Assembly (NCBI GenBank): GCA_023313575.1
Contig: JAJTTP010000005.1
Span: 496,001 to 560,000 of the forward strand
Length of the DNA stretch: 64,000 nucleotides
Direction of reading: 5' to 3'
From: Eutypella sp. D-1
Taxonomy: Eukaryota > Ascomycota > Sordariomycetes > Xylariales > Diatrypaceae
Shown here in pieces: positions 10,573-22,132 of this stretch; position 1 is the first letter of the stretch; every line of letters begins with the position of its first letter. Under the pieces are notes generated by a model, which made no database searches, was not told where the DNA came from, and was given only the letters and a program-made list of their open reading frames with translations. The translations under genes were made by a program, and so were the position numbers.

Positions 10573-12316
10573 ATGGCGGAGTCGACTAACAACGACGCGC
10601 CTGCCGCGCCCACTACCACCAACACCCTATCAGCCGTCCCCCGGGCCGTCGCATCCGCCGCCGCATCTGCTGCTGCATCTGCCGCTGCGACCCCCATCTC
10701 ACTCCCTCCAATGGACGAAGATGAGCGCGAGAAGTCCATTAAAGTCTCATTGGCAGACCTGACTGCCAAGGCTTCCGCCTTGTATGCTCAGAAGAAGTAC
10801 GATGAGGCCGCTGAGGTCTACGCCCAGGCAAGCGAGATGCAAGCCGAGCTGAACGGTGAAATGAACCCCGAGAATGCCGACATCCTGTTCCTCTACGGCC
10901 GTACTCTCTTCAAGGTCGGTCAGGCCAAGAGCGACGTCCTGGGAGCTGCTGGTGGTGAAAAGAAGAGACCTTCCAGTGCCCCCAAGCCGAAGTCCAAGAA
11001 GTCCCAGTCCCAGTCCTCCAAGGACAAGGAAACCGCGACTACCGACACTACAACTGATGCTCCGACTGAACCAGCTACTGAGCCAGCTACTGACACCGAG
11101 AAGGCTGTTGAGGAGGGTGTTGCTAAGGCCGCCGAGGAGGTCGCTGAATCCGAGGTGAAGGATGCCCAACCCGCAGACGCCAAGAAACCACTTTTCCAAT
11201 TTACAGGCGATGAAGAATTTGAGGATTCTGACGAGGAAGAAGAGGGTGATGAGGAAGAGGAGGAGGATGATGACCTAGCGTCTGCCTTCGAGATACTCGA
11301 CTTGTCGCGCGTTCTTTTCCAGAAGATCCTGGGCGCAGAGGAAGGCGCGGAGATCAAGACAGAGGAGAATGCCAACGGGGCGGATAATCCGAGCATCAGG
11401 CATATAAAGGAGCGCCTGGCCGATATACACGACCTCCTAGCCGAAGTCTCGTTGGAAAATGAGAAGTAAGATCGCCACTACATGCCTTATCTCGGAACGA
11501 AGGGAATCGGTTCTTACTAACGGCCACAAAGGTACAGTCTTGCAGTTACGGACAGTCGCGCGTCGCTGAAATACAGGCAAGAGCTGCATCCCAATGACTC
11601 CGAGATCATCGCCGAAGCGCATTTCAAGCTTGCCTTGGCCCTTGAATTTGCCTCCATCACCACGTCCAGCGAGGATGCCGCCGAGAATGGCAACAAGCAA
11701 CTTGATCAAGGTCTTAGGGACGAGGCCGCCGTCGAACTCGAGGCCGCGATCGAGTGCATGAAACTCAAGCTCAAGAATAAGGAGGTCGAACTCGCTATGG
11801 TGCACGCGCCCGAGGACAACGAGGTAACGCGCAAGCAGATCGCGGAGGTCAAGGACCTCATCGCCGAAATGGAGCAGCGGGTAAGTCATTGTCCGCTCCT
11901 CTCTTATTACGCGCGCCCTGTTGTCTTTCGTACATGCACTAACCTAAGGTTGTTCCTTCTCACAGCTTGTCGACCTCCGGAAACCACCTATGGACGTGGA
12001 TTCCCTGCTCGCAGCCAACGACCCTGTAAGCGGCCTGCTGGGCGCGGCGCTAGGCGAGGCCTCGGCTGAGGCGATGGCCCGTGTCGAAGAGGCCAAGAAG
12101 AATGCCAAGGACCTGACGGGCCTCGTGCGCAAGAAGGTCAAGGATGAGGTTCAAGAAAAAGACGAGAAGCCACAGCAGCAGGAGCAGAAGGCAGAAAAGG
12201 CTGCTGATCAAGCGGAGACCACGAACGGCACGAAGCGCAAGGCTGAGGACGCCCCGGATGGCGACAGCGACGACTCTAAGAAGCCTAAGGTCGAGGAGAC
12301 GGCGGTTGCCTCATAG
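10573..12316 (+). CDS. NASP/Hif1/Sim3-type histone H3-H4 chaperone (SHNi-TPR protein)
   Basis: Three exons: 10573..11465, 11532..11880 and 11966..12316, giving 530 aa. The introns are 66 and 85 nt. Residues 1-55 are Ala/Thr/Ser-rich. A first TPR follows (ASALYAQKKYDEAAEVYAQASEM, then NADILFLYGRTLF). A charged, Lys/Ser-rich stretch comes next, then a strongly acidic block (EEFEDSDEEEEGDEEEEEDDD) that interrupts the TPR array, the arrangement typical of NASP relatives. After it come AFEILDLSRVLFQKIL, a second TPR segment (HPNDSEIIAEAHFKLALALEF) and a coiled-coil-like region. The C-terminus holds a nuclear localisation motif, KRKAEDA, with KKPKVEE after it. These proteins carry H3-H4 and feed nucleosome assembly and centromeric H3 deposition; the acidic block is the known histone-contact feature. 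Which histone variant it prefers cannot be told. Confidence 0.88.
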
Positions 12317-14440
12317 TTACTGGGTGCCTGTATCTGTCGAGGTTTCATACACCGTCCGACAGATTCTGGAGAATTACCACACACCTCGGATGCGACGTGG
12401 CATGAACGGAACACGCGTAAAAATAGGAGAGCATGTGCTTTGTACGATAGCTAGGTGGGAGGCCGTCTCGATTTGATGTGGCTTAGCACAACCACAGACA
12501 TGAGGCCGATGGAGTTTGCGTTGCGTTTCTCCCGTTATTATCCGACGTCAAATGCTCAGTCCCTTTTCCGCCCTTTTCCGAAACCTGACGAGGAAATCCT
12601 GGCGACGGGGAGGGCGTGATTTCTATTCAACCGGGGCAGACGTGCTTGGTTTGGGATTTTTTGGCTTTTTCTCCCATCTCAACATTATTGCACGGGGACG
12701 AACGGCGAGTGGCATACTAGCTCTAATAACACGAGGATTGGCTTATGACGGGGACGGGGGGGGAGACGTTCGGCGGCGGGAATATTACAGCTGGCCGTAT
12801 CATGAACTGCCATCATAGCTGGGGCCATAATGAATATCTAAATTTCACGGAGATTTTCCGATAACGCAACAAGAGAGACAACATGCCTAGGTGTGAGTGA
12901 TGGGTTTCCATTACAAGTGAACATTATACGCACATTGACTTCGCCCAAGTAAGCAACTTCTATGTATAATAAGTCATCTATATCCCACTTTTCGCGAAGA
13001 TTCCGGGGAATCGGTGTTAGTATTCATTCATCGGTCCCGCAATTGCGGCTACTCTAATCACCCCCTGGTTTCCCCTTGGCGGCGACCTCCATATGATAGA
13101 GCTCCTCGCGAAATTGACGTTAATCATTGACGTCAGTACAGGCACAGGCTCATAAGCATTGGCTATGGACTAATGCCAAAGCATTCGCCACAGGTATCAC
13201 CTTCGTGCAAGGTCTTGGTGGTCCTCCCAACTTGAGTTTCCAGCTCCACGATACGGATCTTAAAGTCTTGTCTAGATGGTTTACACATATCGCTCAATCG
13301 AATGGTCCATCAAGCTAAATCAGACTAATGACCGAGTAGACTCCTCGGTCCCTGGAAGGGCCAGGATACGACTCTGTGTAGTGAGAGGACTCTTGAAGAT
13401 GGGTTACTTCGTCTCTTCTGGTTATATCCACCACGATAGCCGTTGCCATAGTCAAGGTATATTGATGTTTTCCACAGATCAAGGAGTCGTAAGGCATGGA
13501 AGAGAACACGATGGTGTATCGAGCATTATAATCTAAAAGCCTATGTTCTACGATACGACCTATTATCGTATCAATACGACAGACTCAGCCTCCAGGGCAA
13601 ACAAGATCACCGCCATTACCTTCGATATTGGACGGGTTATCACCACCTCAGCTGAGACTGTACGCCTCCAATACGCCCCTAACGTATATGTAGAATAGAT
13701 AGTGAATACGGAAGCGACTAGAACGTTATAGATATAACATTCTTAGCAAACAGTTAGATCTGCCTGATTATCATTCGAAACATGGGATAACTTGAATACA
13801 CAGAACTTGAGGCACCTTGTGAAATGTAAGCACCTTCCATTATGCGCGACGCTTCCTGCAGTAGTACGATCACCATCGGCATGCATAGCTACGTGGCGTA
13901 TACATATATTTGTTCAAAACTATAAGGCTGTGCGCAACTATTACAATGCTATACGATGCGCTGCCGGTGTTTCGGTGTAGTTTGACCCATCCCTGCTTGC
14001 TTGTGACTTTGTTGGGGACCACCCGCGCCTTGGCTAGCCATATAGGCCAGGTATGTAAGGGGGATTTCGCCTCCCTATATTCAATATTGGGCCAGGCGTC
14101 ATATCGGCTATATCTTAGCCCTACACATTGATATTTGCGAACCTCCATCGTATTTGCGGCACCTTTTACTCTGGTACCATTATTTCCTGACAAAATGGCT
14201 ACACCTCAAGCACTTCCGATGCTGATCTCTTGATACTTATAATATGTTCGATTCGATCGGAATATGTTGGTTCTGACAATAGCTTTCTATGCTGGGAAGT
14301 GGGCGGTATCAATGGAATAATAGTTGTAGTTTAGAGTAATCATACTGAGGGCTGACCTTATCGGGAATGAGGGGTTGAGTACTCGCAGCATATATAGTTA
14401 AAAAAGCTCAGTTGCTAACACCGCTCGAATAGCTTGCAGT
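12317..14440. other. Gene-poor intergenic region, left half
   Basis: There is no ATG-initiated ORF of convincing length. Short open frames on both strands (for example 13127-13318 and 13870-14193) have no recognisable motif and overlap one another. The first 200 bp probably include the 3' UTR of the histone chaperone gene. The rest looks like decayed sequence. Confidence 0.45.
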
Positions 14441-14450
14441 TCGAGAAAGG

Positions 14451-14606
14451 CACAGTGGCGGAGCTGGTACCACCGCCCTGTGTCCGACTTTAGCTGCGAC
14501 TCTCTTAGAACCTGGGTTCGATTCCCGGGTTGTCCTGAGTGGGTAACAGTTATGACTGCATCGGGCCTCCATCTGAACTGGCTTAACTGTTACATCTTTT
14601 TTTTTT
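14451..14606 (+). ncRNA. tRNA-like Pol III element (candidate tRNA-derived SINE or small ncRNA)
   Basis: A perfect A-box match TGGCGGAGCTGG lies at 14456-14467 and a perfect B-box GGTTCGATTCC at 14515-14525. A T-arm-like hairpin surrounds the B-box: CCTGG (14511-14515) pairs with CCGGG (14525-14529), with one G-U. The acceptor stem does not close well, so this is not a functional tRNA. About 70 nt after the B-box there is a run of ten T (14597-14606), a Pol III terminator. A tRNA-like head with an unrelated body and a T-run fits a tRNA-derived SINE or an independent Pol III transcript. No poly(A) tail or target duplication was confirmed. Confidence 0.5.
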
Positions 14607-17364
14607 CCCTCCCTCTGCTTTTTACTTTTCATCCCAGTTTGCGATGAAATGATCAAGAAAGAAATTAAATAAATAAGGATGTGATAACCACCCCATTCTG
14701 CAGCCCTATTCCATGTACTATGTAGTGTACTACATAAGGTAACATGCTGTATTACCTACTAGGTACGATATTAATTAGTTTATGGGCTTAATATGTAAAT
14801 GATAAACAGTGGAAAATATTGATTGTTTTATAGCAACCTACACATATATGTACAAATATCTCATTATTTGAAGAGTGCACCATTGCTATGCCTCGTTCTT
14901 TAAAAGTAATGATTCTATTTGAATACCAGGCGACCAATCATTCTATGCTGATACTCCTAATGCCGGCACCTAAGAGCCTTTCTATGCACCCAGTAGAGCT
15001 TTACGACATTTTGGTGATGATTCTGAACAGCTTTAAAATTCCGTCTTGTGGAAAGTATCGGGCCATTCGTGCGGTTTGATAAGGCCCTTGACCACCGACT
15101 GTCACACGGAGGGACACTGTGGACCAGAACCTTGGCAGCGATCCCTGTTGGTCACGTGAGGACGGGTATATCAGTTGGGCCTGTGCGGAGTTGGGAGACT
15201 TCTCTTTTTTCCTTTCTTTTTCCTAAGGACCTTGGGACCATAACCGTTTATTATTAAATGAATAGAAGTATCAAAGAATACAATATTCCAAGCCGGGATA
15301 GCCCTCCCACCTTGTGACACCGACGCAATACTAACGTCAGCCTTCCAGAGCCTTGTAGTTAATCTTAACTGTTCACCCGGGATCACAACAACAGTGGATT
15401 TCAACAATAGAGATGTTAGGAACTAAAGTAGTAGTGGAAACATATTCCAAAAATACTTTCGGCGTTGCTTACTCTGTGACTCCCAATACCCTAATCTTGG
15501 GGCACGAACTATCTTGAGTTCTCGAACTTCATATTGAACGTTGTCGAAAACCACAGCACCATATCGACTGCTTTCCCATTGCGGTGCCACAGCTGGGTAA
15601 CTAGAGAAGTGTCCACGACGTCCGTAACTTGGAGAGATGATCGACATCGCGTAGACGAGAGATAGCCCATGTCCCCGGATAAGCCTACCATTTCTCATCG
15701 CTCGGGTCTCGATTGAGATAAGTCAGATGTAGTAGAAGTTTAATGAACTTCTCTGGGCGATTTACAGTACATATAACCTCGACACTTAAGTTCTCACCAC
15801 TACATCCGTGAGGCGGCAGGCACTAAACCACAACGAGGTCAAGATAGGGCATTTCGATGAGCAACTCGTTGTTACGGTTGCACCATACCGTTGCACCACC
15901 GGGGCCAAAAGATTGGTGAATGATTGCAATGGTGGCAATCATACTGGTGCTTACAGCCATATATATATATATGTGAACCCCCTGGACATATGGTGGAGAA
16001 CCTATACGGGTGACCAATCCGTAACACTCGTAGTGTCGAATAAAGCAGCAAACAAGAGCATCTCGACTGTAAGCCAATCTTAAATTTGGAGATATCGGCG
16101 GCTTCAGATCCAATGAAGGAAGTATGACCGTTTCCACGATCAGATAGAAGGCGACAGTATTAGCAGTAGTCGTCCATGGTATGAACCGCTTCGTAGGTAG
16201 AACATACAAGGTGGGTGAGTTAACAAAATGCAAGATAAAGCACCGAACGGTATTTACCGCTAATGGTGTTCTTTTCTGTAAGTATACTGACTAAGGATCA
16301 GGGGCTGGATAAAGGGCTCCAGCGTAGTCTTTTATTGACCCACATGAAACACTGCCAAGGAAACTATAGATAGGGGTTCAGGGGTTTAGGGGTTTAGTGT
16401 AGCAGATGGGTCCCAAGGTTGAAAAGACCTAGTGGAAGCCCACCATTCTGTTCCTGATTATCAGATACCAAAGTTCCGACTCATTCACTAACTTCAATTT
16501 GTATATGCAATTTTATATCCAGGCATGCTCTTTCCTACGTAACGGAACTCCCTTCACATTGATGATTCCGTGGCGGCAATGAAAGTCCTGGTTAGAAATT
16601 GCCAGCCGTTGGATATAGTACTCCATATCACGATGGAGACCGACATAAAAGACCTATGTATTTTACGTATCTCGATGAAGAAAACTACACTGTTTATATA
16701 TAGCAAAAACAATCACAATAAGTCACTAATACACTCCATAACTAAGAGGGTAAGCAACGTACCGGTCGAACTATAAGGTGCCTCGTAGATCTTTCTGGCC
16801 AGCTCGGTAGAGGGTTCCTGGATACAGGGAGGATGCCAACTAGTTACAGACAACTCCCTTTTCATCCCCGCACCGAATGGTTTCGAATGGCTTCATTCTC
16901 TTCGTTTCTTATTGCAGTCAATGCTTATGTTGATTCAGGAACCGTGAAGTGGGTTGAAATGGCGTATCGCCACATATCAATTTCCCTTTGAGGTCTAGAG
17001 TAGTCAAGACCTGCTTATAATAGCGGGCTGCCGATGGGTTAAAATACTCTCGACACATGGTAAAGCCGCCTATTGATGAACTTGTTCTGGATTTCGAAAC
17101 ATAGGTTATGCAGCGCAAAAGCCTAAAGCCCATGGCCCCAATGCTTGGAAGTCAGGATACCGTCCAGCCCAAGGCCAATCTCCGACGGATTTAAGTTTTC
17201 GACCTATCCCGGAAAAAACTCTATATGATCACCTTCTGTTGATATACGTCACTACGTAGGATTTCCTTGTGTACAGATTGCTATATGTGTAATCTTAGTG
17301 TGGGATATCGTCGAGCTAGTTGCTGAGGATACCAAAGTTTCCACATTTCTTCACTGTAACTACA
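14607..17364. other. Gene-poor intergenic region, right half, with possible gene relics
   Basis: There are no intact genes. Open frames on the minus strand at 16918-17133, and a further stretch around 16770-16870 in another frame, read like coding sequence but are broken by stops and frame changes. The same holds for 15423-15698 and 15823-16233. I do not recognise the family. An 8-bp inverted repeat (TATGTAGT-GT-ACTACATA) lies at 14719-14736, and a degenerate TTTAGGGG array at 16371-16396. Confidence 0.35.
16371..16396 (+). repeat. Short degenerate TTTAGGGG array
   Basis: Three to four tandem copies of an 8-bp unit (TAGGGG, TTCAGGGG, TTTAGGGG, TTTAG). It resembles telomeric TTAGGG but has one more G. 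It is short enough to be chance. A partly similar string (TAGGGGCTCAGGGG) occurs near 42688. Confidence 0.3.
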
Positions 17365-19176
17365 ATGGCGTTCAGAATGCGAAACCTTATACTCTCGGCA
17401 CTTTTACTGGCCTCGCTCAGTATTTGTGTATCCGGCGAGGATAACTCGACATGTGTGTCCGACGAGTCAGAGCTACACCCGGCTAAGGCCAAGAGCCCTC
17501 GCCCGAACGGAGAGATGGCGCCTCCTCCCATCGGCTACGGGCCCAAGAAGGGGAACCCACCGCCTAAGGACCGGCCACATGGGCCCTGCAAAGACCCAGC
17601 TAAGTCGACGCCGTCGACGAGCTCATCCACAACTACCTCGAGCTCCACTTCGGTATCGGTCTCATCTTCCTCCTCTTCCTCATCATCTTCAAGCAGTTCA
17701 TCATCTTCGAGTAGCTCTTCGGCGTCGCCTAGCCCTACCGGGCCTGTCGCGACCTTCGGAAACGGTCTGTTCTATGCGAACTAGTAAGCATTCCTTTCAT
17801 TTATATTCGAGTGATTGGGCATGTATACGACATGCCTCATGTGTACATTTCTCAACCTGCGTGGAATCTCTGGACTGGTTTCCTGGCCAGCTGACCGTAA
17901 CTTGTGGAATTAAACAGCGACACCACCTTTTCGCCGCTGCAGCTCCCCATAAACGACCTGTCCACCATATTTTACTCGTTCGCCAACGTGGCGCCCGACG
18001 GGACGGTGTCCTCTAGCAACCCGCTCGTCGACACGCAGTTCCAGTTTGCGAAACACAAGTTCGCGGCGCGAGCCACCGACGGAGAAGAGGATGAGCCACC
18101 CCAGCAACCCAAAAAGCGCCAGACCGGCGGCAACGTCTCTGGGGCGGTCCAACAGCTATTCAACTTCAAGCAGATCAAGCGGAGCCTGAAGGTTGTGCTC
18201 GCGGTGGGGGGCGGGAACGATGTTGCCACCGCAAACATCACTGCGGCTGCCTCGACGGTGGCTTCCCGCGCCAACTTCGCGGCCACGGCTACCAAGCTGA
18301 TCACTGACTGGGGCATGGACGGCATCGACATCGATTACGAGTACCCGTCCAACCAAACCGAAGCTGCCAACTTCCTTGCTTTAATCACGGCCGTGCGAGA
18401 CGCTTTAGACAATTATAGCTTGACCTACGGGTTGAATTATCATTTTCTCATCTCGACGGTCATCTCGGCAGATCCTGCTATTTACCAGTTCCTCGATTTG
18501 CCGGCGTTAGCTCCGCTTGTAGATGACTGGTTGGTCTATTCCCAGCCCCCCCCCCCCTCCTTACCTTGCTGATGGCGTATACAGGAACCTTCTGGCATTC
18601 GACTACTCTGGAAACTACAGCTTGAATGCGACGCATCAGGCCAACGTATACCAGAGGACCAACGTTACGGTGCTCGATACAGACAGTGCGCTGAACTACT
18701 ACCTGAGCTCCGGGCTCCAGGCCGCCAACATTTCCCTGGGGCTGCCGTTGTTCGGGAAGTCGTTCGAGAATACGACGGGGCTGGCGCAGCCTTTTGACGG
18801 CGTGGGGCCCGGAGGGCCCGTGGTGGCGGGCGACGTGCAGCAAAACGGGAGCTGGTATTACAACCTCCTCCCGCGAGCCGGGGCTACGGTCTTCTACGAC
18901 GACATCGCCAAGGCTTCGTACAGCTACGATCCCGCGGCGCTCGAGCTCATCTCGTACGACGACCCCCAAAGCGCCACCTTCAAGGCCCAGTACGCGGTCG
19001 CGCGGGGGCTCAAGGGCACCTTCTTCTTCGAGGCCCGCGGTGACCGCCCGGCGGGAAGCAACGATAGCCTCGTTGGTACGACGGCTGTGGCCTTGGGCGT
19101 CCCCAGTAATGACACGAACAACCTGTTCTACCCGACCAGCCAGTATAGCAACATCCGAAACCCAGCTATCCTGTAA
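17365..19176 (+). CDS. Secreted GH18 chitinase with Ser-rich N-terminal linker
   Basis: Three exons: 17365..17783, 17918..18529 and 18585..19176, giving 540 aa. The second intron has an unusual GTTGGT donor. Using it restores VDDW-NLLAFDYSG, the conserved strand after the catalytic motif. Residues 1-24 are a signal peptide (RMRNLILSALLLASLSICVSG). A Pro-rich segment and a long Ser tract (about residues 85-125) follow, then the GH18 barrel: FYANYDTTFSPLQLP, IFYSFANVAPDG, LKVVLAVGGG and the catalytic DGIDIDYE (D274, D277, D279, E281 as proton donor). Later strands AFDYSGNY and GLPLFGKSF are present. The enzyme hydrolyses beta-1,4-GlcNAc links in chitin outside the cell or in the wall. It resembles class V (bacterial-type) chitinases but is divergent: the usual SxGG is AVGG, and the terminal Trp position is Phe. 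No chitin-binding module is visible. Several N-glycosylation sequons are present. Confidence 0.9.
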
Positions 19177-20815
19177 CTCGGACTGTTATGACGTAAAAAG
19201 ATTGTTCAAGACAATGCAGAATGTTTTCGGTCATCCCCTCGGGTGGCTAATCAATGTACTCGAGATATTACGAGGCTCATTTCATACATCTACGAATAGT
19301 AATCTTCCCTAGTGAATCCATACATCTTGCGCTTTCGTCTAATACATTTGAATGAAATGCGGCGCAAGGTTTCAATCCGAATAGTGTGTCAATTATATGC
19401 ACAACCGTATCAAGTCGGCCTCTATGAACTGCAATTAAAACTGCTTGGCATGGGCAGCGTGCATTGCGAAGTACCTACCTGGAACGAGTAGATGGTCTTG
19501 TAGGTTTATGGTGATATGGTACCAATCCACCAGCAGCTCAAATTTATCATTAACGTAATGGGCCCATTTTTATCGTGGTCAAGACAGGGAACGCAGATCG
19601 TGCACTCTATTGCTGTGAGGGAGACGGGGGCGCATCGACACAACCCCGAGGCAACGCAACCTATGTGGGGTGGTCCTATTTATCGGCAGCTATCCTCCAT
19701 CCCTAGGGATATCCTATATAATGCTGGCTGTCCTCCTTTCAGATAGGAAGGGCACAGGAACCACGTCAGCACATACACAGACACACACACACGCCGCCAC
19801 GAGAGAAGATCGAAGTCGAAGAAACTGAATTCCATTTCTATGTCTACCCAGTACGTGCCTCCCGCTCCGCGTTAGCATTGCATTGCATTGCATTGCGTTG
19901 CCTATTGCGCGTCCGTGTGCCCGGTAGCGGAGAAGGGCAACGCGATGACCGCGCATGCACGCGGGCAGAAAAAAAGGGAGGAAGGAGAAACAAAAAAGGA
20001 AAAGAACCCGATCCGGAACTCCATAAACCTTCAAGCGGATGACCTGAACCGAACGACCTCCTTCCCCGATGAAAATGACATGGCCAGCAGATCAACGTCT
20101 TCGAAACACTCTCAGAAATAGAAAAAAAAACTACTGGGAGACGTTTCGGAGATCAGTTGACCCACGCCATGCCAAAACCCCCCAAACCCCCACGGCGAGG
20201 AGAGAGGAGGGCGGTAAAAAGGAAAGTGGAAAACCAAAAGCTCAAAAGATCACCAGCCCGGCACGAATCAAAGTCATATCCCGTCATACAAATATACATG
20301 GCGAGAGCCAAGCCAAGCCCAGCCAACCCGTCACATTCCCGATTCGCCCTTCCTCGCCCACCAAAAAAATCAGATTCCTGGCGCGTATTCCATTAGGCCG
20401 ATCCGGGCCTTGCGACATTCCGTTTCGTGAGCGTGCTACTCGCGCTACTGTCATTTCGGGGTCTCCGGGAACTGGAGACCGGGAATTCGCTGTCAGGACC
20501 GGTGTCGGCGCCGGCACTCGCGGTCTCGCAAAGCGTAGCGGCTTCTTGGATCGGCGGTTCGGAACCCGCCAGGGTCTGTTCCGACGGGGGGTCCCTGCTG
20601 CTGCTGCCGCTATTCTCCCCAGTGCTGACGGTAGTAACTTTCTCCATCGCAGGTAACTCGGGCGATGGGGGTTCCCACTCCTTCCGCGGTTCTGGGCTGG
20701 GCCCCGGTCCCATTTTTCGTTTCGTCACGTATCCTTCGTCTCCACGAGCCAGTTTCCTCTTCGTCCCAGCTCCGATCCGTCCCGTTGCCGTCGAAAGTCG
20801 CCGCGGAGTATTTCC
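19177..20815. other. Convergent intergenic region with simple repeats
   Basis: This lies between the 3' ends of the chitinase and the CDC50 gene. It contains an (AC)n run near 19779-19790, a (GCATT)4 pentanucleotide repeat at 19875-19894, and a purine-rich stretch about 19969-20010. Open frames on both strands between 20069 and 20728 overlap each other and show no family motif. They probably sit in the long 3' UTR of the CDC50 gene. Confidence 0.45.
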
Positions 20816-22132
20816 CTATATATCGCGGCCGGTGGACATGGCAGTGGCGGGCCCGCCGGCGGCCTTGCCCTTGCCCTTGGCAGCGGCGGAGGCGGGCGCG
20901 TTGTTCCACGAGAGGTAAGTGTGGTCGCCAAGCTTGCGGGGCTTGAAGAAGTTGGTGATGAGGAAGATGACGGCCAGCATGATGCAAAGGCCGCCCACTA
21001 CAAGCCAAAGGATGCCTAGGAAATTATTGTGGCCGCCCATAACGGACAACTCAGTGAACAATACTTTCTTCTTGCCAGCGTAAACGTCCGTTCGGAAGTC
21101 TGTGGGTGGATTCTATTAGACATGGGAGTTGCATAGAAGGTCAAAAAAAATCACTTGAAACTTACTGTCGATGATCTCTAGCGAGTAAGTACCGGCAACC
21201 ATGGGATGAGTGTCGTTCCTTGCGTACAACTTGCTGAAGTCGGGCAGACCGGCAGTGCGCATCCAGACCATGAAGTGCTCGTCCTCGCCGATGTTTGGGG
21301 GTGGGTACTCGTCAGAGTAGCGGCCGTCGGGAAAGCGGTCTTGCCAATATTTTGGCGGGACTATTTTGTCGTAGTCGGTGGTCTTGGTCTGCTTGTACAA
21401 TTCCTTGTCGGAGCTCCAAGCGATACCCTTTTCGGACATTTCGTAGGTCTCATTCACCTTGACTTCGCCAGGGACGTTGAGAAGCACAAGAGAGGAGTAG
21501 GTATCATTGAACAGGGAGTTGGCGATCAATCCGCAAGGGTAGTAAGCCCTCCCTTCGTCATCGACCTCAAGGGGCTCGCAAGAGGAGTCCTTAACCTGTT
21601 GGATGGAGACGTCGTCGCCGGCCAGCTGGCGGTCGTAGAAAGATTGGACGTATCGGCGATGGTTCTGGTAGAAGTTCTCGAGGCTGTAATAGAACAGTAC
21701 GGGGGCATCAAGCTCGACGGGCAGGGTGAAGTTGAGGACACATCTCCTCAGGCCGGTGACGGTGAAGTTTCCGTAAGTGTGGCTTATGTCCTCGAAACGC
21801 TGCCAGGTAGCAGGGATAGAAGCATTGTCGAAATGATGTTTGATGAGGCTTGAATCCAGAGGGCCGGGAGCGTCTTCGGGAGCATCCCTGAAGCAATTGG
21901 TGTAGTCGATGGAGAGATACTTGACGGTGGTACTAGCCCATAGCAAGAGTCCACCTATAGGAGCGCAAATGACGCCGATAGCGAAGAAGAGCGGGATAAC
22001 TGTCTTGGGGGTGAGGATAGGTTGCCATGCCTTCAACCGTTGCTGGCGGAAGGCTGTGTTGGCGGGTCTCCTGCTCTTCTTCTTCTCCTTGGACTGATCG
22101 ATGCTGTCGGGGGGTGTAGTATCGTCGGCCAT
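20816..22132 (-). CDS. CDC50/LEM3 family P4-ATPase (lipid flippase) subunit
   Basis: Two exons on the minus strand: 22132..21166 and 21099..20816, giving 416 aa. The intron is 66 nt (GTAAGT...CAG). I chose ATG 22132 (MADDTTPPDS); the frame is open upstream but has no ATG. The cytosolic N-terminus carries the family hallmark NTAFRQQRLKAWQPILTP. It is followed by TM1 (about 45-68), a large lumenal loop with sequons and paired cysteines, and the conserved MVWMRTAGLPDFSKLY. TM2 is about 357-380 (FLGILWLVVGGLCIMLAVIF), then TNFFKPRKLGDHTYLSWN. CDC50 proteins form the obligatory beta subunit of P4-ATPases. They let these ATPases leave the ER and flip aminophospholipids in Golgi, endosomes and plasma membrane. 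The Ala/Gly/Lys-rich C-tail is poorly conserved. Confidence 0.95.

Noticed and set aside
12516..12818. 100-codon frame after the histone chaperone gene
   Set aside because: Begins with TTG, not ATG, has no motif and lies where the 3' UTR is expected.
20069..20728. Overlapping ORFs on both strands downstream of the CDC50 gene
   Set aside because: Low-complexity, mutually overlapping, no motifs; best explained as 3' UTR and spacer.
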